The position numbers were made by a program, and so were the translations under genes. This document shows, one piece after another, positions 1 to 11,370 of a stretch of 64,000 bases of DNA; position 1 is the first letter of the stretch; the number at the start of each line of letters is the position of its first letter. Origin of the DNA: Thereva unica (lineage: Eukaryota; Arthropoda; Insecta; Diptera; Therevidae). Where the stretch lies: contig OX465281.1 in NCBI GenBank assembly GCA_949987705.1, forward strand, positions 102,447,248 to 102,511,247, given 5' to 3'. The notes under the pieces are model-generated. The model ran no database searches. It was not told the origin of the DNA and was given only the letters and a program-made list of their open reading frames with translations.

Positions 1-809
1 TTTGAGATTTTCGTGCCAGTGGCGGGAGCGTGTATCCTTGTGGCGGGAGCGTGCGTGCCTGTGGCGGGAGAGTACGTACTTTTGTGGCGTGCCTGTTTGT
101 TCGCTATGCGTGCTAGCTGCGGGCGCGTGCGTGCTAGTAAGGAAATTAACCATGAAATTATTTTTAATCGGGAATTTTAAAATTCAAAATGGTGGACTAG
201 TTTTGGCAATTGTGTTCCGATTGTACTGATAATTAGTGTCAGGGGGTTTTGAGGGATCCCAATGACAAATTTGGGGTTAAAATTTTAAAATTCAAAATGG
301 CGGACTAATTTTGGCAATTGTGCTCCGATTGTGATGAAAATTAGTGTCAGGGGGTTTTGAGGGATCCAAATGACAAATTTGTGGTCAAAATTTTAAAATT
401 CAAAATGGCGGACTAATTTTGGAAATTGTGTTCCGATTGTGCTGAAAATTAGTGTCGGGGGGTTTTGAGGGATCCAAATGACAAATTTGTGGTTAAAATT
501 TTAAAATTCAAAATGGTGGACTAGTTTTGGCAATTGTGTTCCGATTGTACTGAAAATTAGTGTCAGGGGGTTTTGAGGGATCCCAATGACAAATTTGGGG
601 TTAAAATTTTAAAATTCATAATGGCGGACTAATTTTGGCAATTGTGCTTCGATTGTGCTGAAAATTAGTGTCAGGGGGTTTTGAGGGATCCAAATGACAA
701 ATTTGTGGTCAAAATTTTAAAATTCAAAATGGCGGACTAATTTTGGCAATTGTGTTCCGATTGTAATGAAAATTAGTGTCGAGGGGTTTTGAGGGATCCA
801 AATGACAAA
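1..809 (+). repeat. 108-bp minisatellite, about seven units
   Basis: The motif AATTCAAAATGG starts at 181, 289, 397, 505, 613 and 721, an exact 108-bp period. Units also share GGGGTTTTGAGGGATCC and TGACAAATTT. The array runs in from the left edge (the first 150 bases are a different, GTGGCGGGAG-rich short repeat) and is cut at 809 by an inserted fold-back element; one more partial unit follows at 1890-1933. The same family, about two-thirds identical by eye and on the opposite strand, recurs inside the Helitron at 33275-34750, so this array may be the core of another Helitron whose 5' end lies off the window. Confidence 0.93.
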
Positions 810-1889
810 GGAGGTGGGTCAAAATTGCCCCAGGCCCGGCGCAAAAGAAAAGTATCTCAGATTATCGGCTATAATAAATATAGAGTTTCTGTATAGTTGT
901 TATATCCCGTAACTGTGGCTAAGATGTTAATAATGCTATTTCTTTTTATTCGGGCGAAATGACTAATTAACCCTGTATTTCTGTAACGCCACCACATATC
1001 TTCATGAATAAGGTATCAGTGCACGCAAAATACTCCCACCTATCTAAACTTGTAAAAACAACGGTACCACAGTACCAACTTCCAGAGTTATGAGTCGTCA
1101 AAATCAAAATTTTGTTTTTTTTAACAAAAATGTCACTTTCAACCACCTTTTTCTCCAAAATATTCATAGGCAACTAATGTTTTTTTTTCCCAGAATAAGA
1201 AAGCTTGGAGTTTTTCCTATGAATAATGTCTAGACAATTTTTATGCTACAGCCTTTACTTTCGAAGTTATAAGCAATTTTAATACTAAAATTGGCGTTAT
1301 TTCGTACTTTTTTAGTACTCTTTTTCCTAAGCTATGTCGAAAAGAACTAAGTGAAGAAGAGTCAAAGTCAAAATTGCTTGCAATTTCCGCAAATAAGGCC
1401 AGTTTTAGCATTTAAATTGCTTATAACTTCGAAAGTAAAGGCCGTAGCATAAAAATTGTCTAGACATTATTCATAGGAAAAACTCCAAGCTTTCTTATTC
1501 TAGGAAAAAAACTTTAGTTGACTATGAATATTTTGGGGAAAAAGGCGGTTGAAAGTGACATTTTTGTTAAAAAAAACAAAATTTTGACTTTGACGACTCA
1601 TAACTCTGGAAGTTGGTACTGTGGTACCGTCGTTTTTACAATTTTAGATAGGTGGGAGTATTTTGCGTGCTGATATCTTATTCATGAAGATATGTGGTGG
1701 CGTTACAAAAATACAGGGTTAATTAGTCATTTCGCCCGAAAATAAGAAATAGTATTATTAACACCTTAGCCACAGATACGGGATATAACAACTATACAAA
1801 AATTCAATACTTATTATAGCCGATAATCTGAGATACTTTTCTTTTGCGCCGGGCCCGGGGTAATTTTGTATGGGCTGTGACCCACCTCC
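810..1889. mobile_element. Long-inverted-repeat fold-back element, Spy-like insertion
   Basis: The element begins GGAGGTGGGTC and ends GACCCACCTCC, and almost the whole 1080 bp is an imperfect palindrome with arms of about 500 bp. For example, the segment around 1200-1250 reappears inverted around 1440-1500, and that at 960-1180 reappears at 1525-1735. It interrupts a tandem repeat, so the empty site is known: neighbouring units read GACAAATTTGTGG, and here GACAAA is followed by the element and then TTTGTGG. There is therefore no target-site duplication; insertion is exactly between AAA and TTT. That is the published behaviour of Spy transposons. No transposase is encoded, so this would be a non-autonomous copy. 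The short open frames inside are by-products of the palindrome. Confidence 0.82.
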
Positions 1890-1933
1890 TTTGTGGCCAA
1901 AATTTTAAAATTCAAAATGGCGGACTAATTTTG
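1890..1933 (+). repeat. Remaining part of the 108-bp minisatellite unit
   Basis: TTTGTGGCCAAAATTTT and AAAATGGCGGACTAATTTT continue the unit interrupted at 809. The repeat ends near 1933, where sequence related to the fold-back element at 39580-41113 begins. Confidence 0.85.
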
Positions 1934-2140
1934 TAGTTTTAGATGGGTGGGAGTATCATTGCTACCATATTCATGAAAATAGGTCCTAGGGCTACTTAAA
2001 TTCAGGGTGATACGTAAACCTGCACCAAAACAAAATCGCACTAGCAGCTAAACCATTACGACTCCAACCACCCCCTTTCCCTCCCATACTATCCAAAACC
2101 TAACCAAAGTCAGCCGCTTTGAAAAATCAACGGATACTGT
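1934..2140. mobile_element. Half copy of a fold-back element
   Basis: GATGGGTGGGAGTATC, a CAGGGTGATACGTAAACC block, AAACCATTACGA and CCAAAACCTAACCAAAGTCAGC occur in the same order as in the right arm of the fold-back element at 40560-40790. The module GGTGGGAGTATT plus TACAGGGT also occurs in the arms of the element at 810-1889. Only one arm is present, so this looks like a truncated, older relative. Confidence 0.6.
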
Positions 2141-2445
2141 ATATCAAAAACGAAACCGTAATGTTTTTTTTGCGTTGTAGTGGTGTATTTTATGTTATAT
2201 GGTAAAGCGAATTACCGTAAAAATTGGCATGAATATAATACGCGTTAATACTGATCATGGGCGCAATAACAGTACTTGTTCCTTATAACCCTATCAATAA
2301 CCTATCTCAAGAAACCTAAACAAAAATATATATCATAAAAAAATGGATGTGTGTCTGGGCACATTTTGGAAATTAAGACCTCTATGGTCATTCTATATGT
2401 CCAAATCAATCTTAGTACTACAGAAGGATTAGGGTCAATAAATTT
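2141..2445. other. AT-rich spacer, nothing recognised
   Basis: Unique-looking AT-rich sequence between the half fold-back element and the heptamer satellite. I see no open frame longer than chance and no RNA gene. Confidence 0.5.
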
Positions 2446-2688
2446 TGTATATACAATAATACATAATACATAATACGTAATCCGTAATATATAATACATA
2501 TGTAAATAATACATAGAACATAATTCATAGTACATATTACACAATATAGTACATAGTGGTAGTGAATAATACATAGTTCATAGTAAATAGTACATAGCAC
2601 TTAGTACATAGAACATAATACATAGAACATTTTACATAGTTCATAGTAAATAGTACATAATACATAATAGATAATACAAAACATAATA
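2446..2688 (+). repeat. Heptamer satellite, short left block
   Basis: Degenerate tandem ACATAGT / ACATAAT heptamers. This block is separated from the main array at 3698-5465 by two SINE insertions, which suggests that SINEs landed in an existing array. Confidence 0.85.
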
Positions 2689-2997
2689 CCGGGGCCTCGG
2701 TGGTCTAGAGGTAAGGCGCTTGACTACTATCCCAGAGGTCCCGGGTTCGATTCCCGGCGGTGCCACGGTCCCAGCCTTTCCCAATTTCCCACCTACATAA
2801 ATTTCCTTCTTTCTTCTCCCCTCTTTACATTCCTGATTCCTCCTGTCATAGCCTTCGCTGGTCTTTCCCCGCTCCACCAAGCGCATGTCATCGGTTGGCT
2901 GATGAGATTCAACTCGTTTCAGGAGGCATAACACTCCAGCGAGTTGTTTCTCAAATGCCCCGATGTCCGAGTCGCGAAATGGTTGGAAGTAGGCGGA

Positions 2998-3035
<38 letters not shown>

Positions 3036-3209
3036 CGCGGCTAGGTTGTGTCAGCTCCTTCCTACTTCTCTGTCTCTTTCTACTCTCTATCTTCCGGCTA
3101 GAGCTGCTGTTCGACATTCTATACGAAAAAATAGGTTGTCGAACAGTACAAAGGGGCTTTCCCTAAGCCTCTAGTCTATCACATAAAAAAAAAAAAAAAA
3201 AAAAAAAAA
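2689..3209 (+). mobile_element. tRNA-derived SINE, copy 1
   Basis: The head GGGGCCTCGGTGG...GGTAAGGCGC...CCCAGAGGTC followed by GGGTTCGATTCCCGG resembles a tRNA, with a clear B box (GGTTCGATTCC) and a degenerate A box. A body of about 400 bp, shared with the copy at 3230-3697, ends in a long A tail (3184-3209). An internal run of about 33 A residues at 3000-3032 replaces five A residues at the same place in copy 2, a homopolymer expansion. The head is a pol III promoter remnant, not a functional tRNA gene. Confidence 0.85.
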
Positions 3210-3229
3210 CATAGATCATAGTGCAAGTT

Positions 3230-3697
3230 TGGGGGCCTCGGTAGCCCAGGGAGTAAGGCGTCTGGCTACTATCCCAGAGGTCCCGGGTTCGAATCCCGGC
3301 CAGCCCCACGGTCCTTTGCCTTTTCCACTTTCCCACCTACATAACTTTCCTTCTTTCTTCTTCCCTCTTTACATTCCTGATTCCTTCTGTCATAGCCTTA
3401 GTCAGCGCTTCCCCGCTTCACCAAAAGCGCATGTCATCGGTTGGTTGATGTGATTCAACTCGTTTCAGGAGGCATAACACTCCAGCGAGTTGTTTCTCGA
3501 TGCCCCGATGACAAAGTCGCCAGTAATGGTTGGGAGTAGGTGGACTGCAAAAATATCGCTGGTAGGTTGTGACAGTTCCTTCCTTCCCCGACTAGAGCTG
3601 CTGTTCGACATTGCACTCTATATGAAGAAAATAGATTGTCGACACAGTATAAAGGGCGTTTCCTGTGACTCTAGTCTTTCACATAAAAAAAAAAAAA
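3230..3697 (+). mobile_element. tRNA-derived SINE, copy 2
   Basis: Same family and orientation as copy 1: a tRNA-like head with GGTTCGAATCCCGG (B box), a body with TTTCCTTCTTTCTTCTTCCC and CATGTCATCGGTTGG, and an A-rich tail. A possible anticodon-type stem is TCTGG/CCAGA with an 8-base loop. The translated head gives the EVPGSNPG-type peptide often seen as a false protein from such SINEs. Target duplications cannot be read because both flanks are heptamer repeats. Confidence 0.87.
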
Positions 3698-5465
3698 GTA
3701 CCTAGTACATAGTGCATAATACCTTTTACATAGAACATAGTATATAGTGTTTGGTACGAAGTACATAATATTTAGTAGAAAATACATAATACAGAGTATA
3801 TAGTGCAAAGTACATAGCAGATAACACATAGTTCATAATACTTAGTCATAGTACAGAATAAATAGTACATAATCGCAGTACATAGTATATAATACCTAAT
3901 ACATAGTATATTGTGAACAGTATATGGTACCTAATCATAGCCCCCAATACATAGTACATAATACATAGTACAAAGTACATAGTACATACTTCATAGTACA
4001 TAATTCATAGTAAGTAGCACATAGTCCGTAATGCAAAGTACATAATACCTAGTACATAGCAGATTATACATAGTACATAATACCTTGTACATAGTACATA
4101 GCACATAAAACATAGTTGACAGTATATAGTAGGTAGTATATAGTCCAAAATAAATAGTATATAATACATAATACATAGTACAAAGTACAAAATATATAGT
4201 TCATAGTACATAATTCATAGTAAATAGCACATAGTCCGTAATGCAAAGTACATAATACCTAGTACATAGAAGATTATACATAGTACATAATACCTTGTGC
4301 ATAGTACATAGCACATAAAACATAGTTGACAGTATATAGTAGGTAGTATATAGTCCAAAATAAATAGTACATAATACATAATACATAGTACAAAGTACAT
4401 AGTACATAGTTCATAGTTCATAATTCAAAGTAAATAGCACATAGTCCGTAATGCAAAGTACATAATACCTAGTACATAGCAGATTATACATAGTACATAT
4501 TACCTTGTACATAGTACATAGCACATAAAACATAGTTGACAGTATATAGTAGGTAGTATATAGTCCAAAATAAATAGTATATAATACATAATACATAGTA
4601 CAAAGTACAAAATATATAGTTCATAGTACATAATTCATAGTAAATAGCACATAGTCCGTAATGCAAAGTACATAATACCTAGTACATAGAAGATTATACA
4701 TAGTACATAATACCTTGTGCATAGTACATAGCACATAAAACATAGTTGACAGTATATAGTAGGTAGTATATAGTCCAAAATAAATAGTACATAATACATT
4801 ACAATTGTATTACAAAGTACATAGTACATAGTTCATAGTACATAATTCAAAGTAAATAGCACATAGTCCGTAATGCAAAGTACATAATACCTAGTACATA
4901 GCAGATTATACATAGTACATATTACCTTGTACATAGTACATAGCACATAAAACATAGTTGACAGTATATAGTAGGTAGTATATAGTCCGAAATAAATAGT
5001 ATATAATACATAATACATAGTACAAAGCACATATTATATAGTTCATAGTAAATAGCACATAATCCGTAATAAAGTACATAATACCTAGTACATAGAAGAT
5101 TATACATAGTACATAATACCTTGTGCATAGTACATAGCACATAAAACATAGTTGATAGTATATAGTAGGTAGTATATAATCGAAAATAAATAGTACATAA
5201 TACATAGTACAAAGTACATAGTTCATAGTACATAATTCATAGTAAGTAGCACATAGTCCGTAATGCAAAGTACATAATACCTAGTACATAGCAGATTATA
5301 CATAGTACATAATACCTTGTGCATAGTACATAGCACATAAAACATAGTTGACAGTATATAGTCCATAATAAATAGTACATAGTACATATCGCATAGTACA
5401 TAGTCCGTGTACATAGTACCTAATACATAGTGCATAGCACTTAGTATATAGCACGTAGTACATAT
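3698..5465 (+). repeat. Heptamer satellite with 210/420-bp higher-order repeat
   Basis: The monomer is a 7-mer close to ACATAGT or ACATAAT. Marker variants such as CATAGTCCGTAATGC, TAATACCTAGTAC, GCAGATTATAC or GAAGATTATAC, CATAGTTGACAGTAT and ATAGTCCAAAATAA recur every 210 bp (30 heptamers). Neighbouring 210-bp units alternate between two subtypes (GCAGATT with TTGTAC, GAAGATT with TTGTGC), giving a 420-bp dimer. The many overlapping minus-strand open frames rich in Tyr, Leu, Met and Cys are products of the repeat and not genes. Confidence 0.92.
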
Positions 5466-5717
5466 TGCTATATGTTACAATACACTAGTCTCTCTTTAAA
5501 CACAAAACGAAAAATAGCAAAAAAATCAAACACAAACGAAATTCTCTTCTGTAAAAAATTCTCTTCCGGTCAAACAAAAAAACATAAAATAAAAAAAATC
5601 TCTTCTAAAAAATTGCTCCATTGATTTCGATTTCGAAAAATGTTGAAAATGGCACAACTAGAATGTTATTATAGTATAGATAGTAGACGTGATTAACAAT
5701 TAATTAATTGTCAATTT
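5466..5717. other. A-rich spacer next to Helitron relic
   Basis: A-rich sequence with repeated TCTCTTCT-type motifs and no recognisable gene. It may be non-coding sequence of the Helitron relic to the right, but no CTRR terminus with a hairpin is obvious. Confidence 0.4.
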
Positions 5718-6191
5718 TTAATCGTCCAGAAATTTAGTTTTGCCCAACACTGGCTTATACCTAGGATACGTATAATTCCGAGTAATTATCCCAGGCGTTT
5801 GGCCAGCCAGCAGTAAATCTTTGATTTCGGTCCAAGTTGGATTGCATGTGAACGTGATGAAAAGATCTGGGCGTCCATAATTTTGCACGTATGTCATCGC
5901 ATCCTGTGCATATTCGTGCGGACTTCCGGTATACGTAGCTGGCAGTGTGACCATTTGTCCGATATCAGCAACGTTTCTATCATTCGCGATTGCATCTCGC
6001 AAGTGAATATATTCTTCGGCCCGCAGTTTTATTTGATTTAAGCGAAGAAAAAGAAGTCGTTCACTCTCTATTTTTGCGTACATATCGACGATGCGCATAA
6101 GTAGTTGTTTTGTTAGAATATGATTTCTATTTTTCATGGCGGTTTGCACTATAGCGTCATTTTGTTTGATTTTGGGGAAAAAATGTATCAC
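5718..6191 (-). pseudogene. Helitron Rep/helicase protein, fragment with Rep start
   Basis: The translation contains an AEEYIHLRDAI block, a TGSPHEYAQDAM block and RPDLFITFTCNPTWTEIK, the conserved opening of the Helitron helicase-like/Rep domain (FTCNPxW). It continues the N-terminal piece at 6870-8091. The usual residues between TGSP and EYAQDAM are shortened, and the protein stops soon after TCNPTW. The HxH and tyrosine motifs of the nickase and the whole helicase are missing. Canonical Helitron proteins are well over 1000 residues, so this is a dead remnant. The N-terminal 11 or so residues of the open frame come from inserted sequence. Confidence 0.85.
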
Positions 6192-6598
6192 ACCAATCGA
6201 TTCCTCGTCCGTAAAAACCTCTGTGTATCAATATCCAGCTCCAGACATAGTTAAACACTATCAATTTTGCCAATTTTTCATTACGATTTGTGCTACGGCG
6301 CCCTCTGGTGTTCGTTCCTGGAAAATGGATCACACTAATCGATTTCTCGTACCGAATTTCAATTCCAATACCAATTTTCCGCTTCATACATAGTTAAATA
6401 CGATATATTTAATTGATTTTTTTTGACGATTTGTAATACAGCGCCCTCTACTGAATGAGATAGAGCAAAATATATGAAGGGAAAACGTTCATCTTACCCG
6501 AAAAACCCTATATGCAAATGTTCATGGTAATCGGATGAGGAGTTTAGGAATATATACGTAAGATACAGACGCACACTGATTTTTATATTTCAAGCTGA
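6192..6598. repeat. Insertion with two diverged repeats of about 145 bp
   Basis: This sequence separates two parts of the Helitron relic. Two diverged tandem copies share TCACAC(C/T)AATCGATT, CATAGTTAAA and GCGCCCTCT. The block GATAGAGCAAAATAT with AATCGGATGAG near 6450-6540 resembles the Helitron 5' subterminal region at 8803-8900, so a second non-autonomous Helitron may have inserted here. I could not fix its ends. Confidence 0.45.
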
Positions 6599-6836
6599 GA
6601 GCAAAAGTGTTCGACTATCAACATTACTGCCTTCAGCAATAAGGTCTATAATTGCAAATCATAAATTCAGATTTGTTGAGTTTTGCTAATCGAAGATTGT
6701 GACATGCAATGGGTAGTAAGGTCGATAATCGCAAACAAAATCTTCGATCAGCTCAACTAAACAAATCGAAACTTATGATTTGCAATTATAGACCTTATCG
6801 CAAGTCACAGTTTTCTATTTGTGTTACTTTTGCTCC
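6599..6836. mobile_element. Palindromic MITE
   Basis: The left end GAGCAAAAGT...AATAAGGTCTATAATTGC and the right end GCAATTATAGACCTTAT...ACTTTTGCTC are inverted copies over about 65 bp, with a second inner pair (CGAAGATTGTG / CAAAATCTTCG). It has no coding capacity. The target duplication is unclear, so I cannot assign a superfamily. Confidence 0.65.
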
Positions 6837-6869
6837 CAACTCATGATATACACCTAGATACGTTTGCTT

Positions 6870-8091
6870 CGATTGAACTTCGTGAAAAATTCATTATAAC
6901 TCACCTTTTCTGTTCTTGCTGTACCAGTGACAGTATTGGTTTGCATCACGTTGAAATGATAGCCGTCCTCTCCTTGCCAAAATAGTATCGGATACTGTAA
7001 TACGTCGTACGATCTGTGCGTTTCAGCAACACGTTGAAGAACTGCACTTCGTCTGTTGATAATGATGTCTCGCCGATCGCTCTAATGACGACTTTATAAT
7101 CATCCGTTGGCATTCGCTCAAGCACAATTTGGAATAATTTCACCAGAAGGTTGCGCTCATGAAATAATCGTAACAATGATGAAATTATTTCACGTTTGGT
7201 GGTGGAATAAACGGCGCAACGCTGATCAGCTTCTGCATAGTCGTCACCCATAAAGTAGATTTGCAGGAACTTCGAGTTGTCATTCGGTAGGGAAAGAAGT
7301 GAGCCAACTTTATGATACACCTGTCCTTGTACTTTGAACGTGGGCATATAGCCGTGACTGACAATTTCTGTTGCTCCAAACGAAGTCATTTGAAAGGAAG
7401 AATTGTACTTTCGAATGCTTCGTAGAAAGTGTCTGGACAAATCGGTAGTGCCAGACATGTAAGTTCGAAGTGGTTCAGGTGGCTCATTCAGTGGTGGCAG
7501 CTTCACTTTGCCATTCGAGCAACACATGCCGGGCTTTTCCTTTTCGAACTTCAACGCATTACAAAATGGGCACAATTTATTCATTTGTCCAATCACCACA
7601 TCGCGATGGTTACTGTAATCGAAGTCTTTATCGTAATTGAATGCTGCCAACTTCAAATCGGTTCTTAATCTTGATCTAATGATCCGTAAGCGAACATTTT
7701 GAAGACGTTCGTCACGCTGTTCAGCTGTTTCTGCGGCTCTTGCAGTAGAAGTTGCGTCTCGATCGCTTGTATTCCGTGCAGCACGCTGTTCGGCTGTTTC
7801 TGCGGCTCTTGAAGTAGAAGTTGCGGTTTGATTGCTTGCATTCCGTGCAGCACGCTGTTCAGCTGTTTCTGTGGCTCTTGCAGTAGAAGTAGCGGCTCGA
7901 TTGCTCGCATTCCGTGCAGCACGCTGTTCAGCTGTTTCCGCAGCTCTAGCCGTAGAATTTGCGATACAAACGATTTCATTCCGTACATCACGCTGCTCTG
8001 ATGTTTGGGCTCCTCTAATGGCTGCCTTTTGCCTTGCATCTTTCGATTTTCTTCCAATTGATGCTTTCTTTGGTGGCATTATGGTTATCAC
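6870..8091 (-). pseudogene. Helitron protein N-terminal part, frameshifted
   Basis: The open frame starts at 8091. It opens with a basic Ala/Arg-rich segment holding four 23-residue repeats (around ETAEQRAARNAS, 69 bp each), then a zinc-binding-like CPFCNALKFE...GMCC segment, GKVKLPPL, and a block with YHKVGSLLS, typical of the N-terminal half of Helitron proteins. The frame breaks near 6985: the family-typical continuation (a YHFNV block) is read in another frame down to about 6870, then stops. It acted in rolling-circle transposition. The next piece is at 5718-6191 beyond a MITE and other inserted DNA. Confidence 0.85.
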
Positions 8092-8795
8092 TATTGGTCA
8101 CTATTTTATATTATTTAGTATTTGACAGATTAAGAATTAATTACACGCACTGAGCACAATCAATCACAATACAGTACTTACTGAAGGTTTTTTGATTGGT
8201 TGCTATGTTTGATTTTGTTTTCTGCATATGGCAGAAAAATCAAAGCACTGTTCAAATGAATAGATGGAAAGTATGTATTATTTAGCTCATTGAATGAAAT
8301 TTAGATGAAAATAATAATGTTGTGGGAAAAATACATACCGTTCGAAAGGTAAATTAATGATTTTTCCAAATAGAAATGAAAACAGGTGTGTTCTAATACG
8401 AATTGTTGTATTTTGAAAAATGAAGGAACTTGAAATCTATGAAAATTTCCAAGTACCACATCTCAAAAAGTAAAAGTGATAAACATACGATTATTGAATT
8501 TGTTGTCTTTTTGGCTTCGAGACCTTTTATTTAAGCCATAGATTTTTAAACTCGGCTCATACAATCGAAGCTACTTCAATCCAAGTTCAGGGAACCGCGT
8601 CGTTCGCGAAAAATCCAACAAAATTGTACCGCAACTACCAGTAAATCAACTCCGATCGATCTGAAACTTTGGGAATCGTATTTTTTCGGAAAAAAACGAA
8701 AATAAAATGGGTTTGAGCTCTTTAGCAGTGATTCGAAGAGTACCTCCCATACAAAAGTTCGAGATTTTACCATATCGATACACTACAGCTGCCCG
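8092..8795. other. Non-coding 5' part of the Helitron relic
   Basis: AT-rich sequence upstream of the relic open frame, between it and the 5' terminus at 8940. No other gene or repeat recognised. Confidence 0.45.
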
Positions 8796-8940
8796 AAGTG
8801 TTCGAGATAGAGCAAAATAGACCAGCTAGGAACACTCCCCGTACCCGAAAACCCCTATATCCAAAAAATTATGCCAATCGGATGAGCGGTTTCGGAGTCT
8901 ATAAAGGACTTACACACAGACAAACATTCACTTTTATAGA
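8796..8940 (-). other. Probable Helitron 5' terminus
   Basis: Read on the minus strand from 8940, the sequence starts TCTATAAAAGTGAATGTTTG and is preceded by A, fitting the Helitron rule of a TC start after a host A. Subterminal GTTTGTCTGTGTG and a CTCATCCGATTGGCAT block resemble other insect Helitron 5' ends and the non-autonomous Helitron 5' end at 34750. It lies in the right position and orientation to be the start of the relic at 5718-8091. Confidence 0.55.
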
Positions 8941-8989
8941 TAGACCCATTTTACGCGATGAAACACGAAACAAAAAGTTTCGCTTAGTT

Positions 8990-9756
8990 TTTTTTTATGT
9001 GGCAGTGCTAAGCTCAGGAGTCACCCTTTGTACTACTAGTCCGTCATGTCATTTGTCAGGTCATGGTGCAATGTCTAGCAGTAAGTTTAGTTCGGTGGAG
9101 GGGAAGGGGGTTATAAAGGTACGAAGGTATTGAAGAAGGTGGTGATGAACCCTGCGTTTGAACTCTTGGATGTTGTATGATCTCGGAAATACTGACTGCG
9201 AGAGATTATTCCACAGTCGAGTTGTTCTATTTACAAACGAATTCATATCTTGTTGAGTGCGTGAAAGGGGGAGTTGCAGGTGGAGGGAATGAGATGAGTG
9301 GGCTAACCTCGTGTTGCGGGTATAAGATTGCCGTGGAGGCAGGAGAGCGTTTAACTCGAAGGAACAGTCACTATGATAGTAGCTATAAAATTTTGTCAGT
9401 GCTGCTACATTCCTACGGTGGCTCTGGGGGTCGATAATGGAGCAAGCGGTATCGTCATTAATAAACTTAAGGGCCCTTTTTTGGACCTTATCTAACCATG
9501 CCAAGGTGGTTATTGGAGCGCCGTCCCAAACGAGCGAGTTGTATTCGAGAAGAGGCCGAATGTAGGATTTATAAATAACAGCACGGGCCGATGACTGGAG
9601 GAGGAGCTTGCACCTCTTAAGAAATCCCAAGCACTGGGATCTTTGTTTTGCGATTTGGAATATGTGGTCATTCCATCGCAAGTCTTTGGCTAATGTCACG
9701 CCTAAGATGTGTAGGGATGGGTCGGCCATTAGTTCAACTTCACCCACCCACCCTTT
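8990..9756 (-). mobile_element. 5'-truncated non-LTR retrotransposon with poly(A) end
   Basis: The C-terminal RT part is open at 9061-9747: LGVTLAKDLRWNDHI, FLKRCKLLLQ, IRPLLEYNSLVWDGAP, LDKVQKRALKFI and a C-terminal FVNRTTRLWNNL block. This is a typical Jockey/CR1-type C-terminus. A plus-strand T run near 8990-9000 is the poly(A) tail on the minus strand. The 5' end is truncated near 9756, where a second LINE-like scrap (CTTATCTAACCATCC) abuts it. It belongs to the same family as 14738-16735, which lacks exactly this 3' part. Confidence 0.85.
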
Positions 9757-11370
9757 GGACCTTATCTAACCATCCTAATGTTGTATTTAGTTTTTATATG
9801 TTAGAGCAGTGATTCTCAGCCAATGTGCCGCGGCACTTTTGTGTGCCGCCAAATTTTAGAAAGGTAAACAACACAAATTATTTTGTATGTATAAATTATT
9901 GGAACAAGAACGCGACGGGAAAAATATTTTTGCCGCAATCCTTACAGCGTGTCCTCGGCATTATTGTTATGCCGACTCAATTATTCTGCCTAGCCGAATC
10001 TAACATACTGCTATACCGGCGATAATTTTTCTTAGATTTACTACACAAAAAAGGGGATCAACTTTTTTGTTCTATCTCCAGAGGAATTTTGTTACTGAAT
10101 GTAGCATATAAAATATTCTTGTATATCCTGTATATTCGCGGGCGGCGAAGCATAATCATTGTAGGTGGGAAGCACGCGAATATGTAACCGTTAAAATATA
10201 ATTCGGTCAATTGAATTACGAGCTGGTTTCAAATTCTTTGGTTATGGGGTTATGTCCGACTAGCATTTTGAAAGGGGCCCTTATGAGCCTAGCCTGACCG
10301 CCTCATGTGGACCCCGCGTAGATTGCCCTATAAAGCCCACACCAAGTATCTTATCCCTTGCCTCATTCGCGCCTTGTCATACGAAAATGCCTCATATGGC
10401 CCCCCGGAGAAAAAAATCATTGCTCCTCGATTCCGAGTAACTGCGCCTGTGTCGAAAACTTTGTATTTTTAAATGCAAATATCGTTTTACCAATACGATC
10501 TCCCAACTGAGTATTAATTACGTCCAATGCTGCTTAACCCATGAAATCGAACCAGAACAGGTCTATTGAGTAAGCCTTCACGGTCACCAACATAATTGCC
10601 TGAAACATGAAGCAATACATAAACAAACTAGTGGGATGTTGTGCCTAGAGACTAGCTACTAATTACGCTTTTTCATGGTATTCTTTCTGTTGAATAACAC
10701 TTCAGATTGGATGACAATATATTAAGTGGAGATTGATCCGCACTCACTTCGACCCGCCGGATCTGGGAATCGAGGCCAATAATTCGAATGTGTCAAATTG
10801 GAAAAAAAGCACATCACACATGTAAACACTATAGAAAACGAATCTAAACATTTTTCTTTGGATTGGAGGAAAATCTAATGTGATGCACTTTGCACAACAG
10901 AATTAGGTGTATTATTTTACTTAAACATACATGTCTTATTGTTAAAAATTCGGCTTACCGCACCCTAGTTTGGCCATGGAGATTCATAAGTATCACACTG
11001 ACCAACGCTATATATAATTAATCTTGAAAAGTTTTTGTTAAAGGCTTATGTAGGTTATAAGTTGTGAGACTGCGTAATCTAAAACTTAACAAAGTATTTA
11101 ACAAACACTACAATATAATCATCATAGCTTAAAAAAAAGGATATCAAATGTAAACAATAAAATTCTTTAATTCTTCAACCACGTCATGGTATATTTCTTT
11201 ATTCAATATAAACAATAGTTTTTGAGCAGCAAATAAAAACTATATGCCATAATTTCGTTATCATCGGTTTTTGTTCTGGAAGCAAATTTAGAGACGTATT
11301 CATGTCTAAAACTTGTTTCATATGAAACAAAATCCCCGAAGGAAATTTAAAAAAATTATTATGACGAAAA

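Noticed and set aside
3230..3310. Functional tRNA gene
   Set aside because: A and B boxes are present, but the acceptor stem is imperfect, the anticodon loop is irregular and SINE body follows directly.
2760..3453. Open frames across the SINEs, including an EVPGSNPG-like peptide
   Set aside because: The peptide is the translation of a tRNA-like SINE head, and Lys runs come from poly(A).
3991..5435. Many 60-120 codon minus-strand frames rich in Tyr, Leu, Met and Cys
   Set aside because: They are translations of the heptamer satellite, repeat with its 210-bp period and have no domain content.
7665..8057. Second protein overlapping the Helitron N-terminus
   Set aside because: It is a shadow frame of the 69-bp coding repeats; the conserved Helitron blocks are in the other frame.
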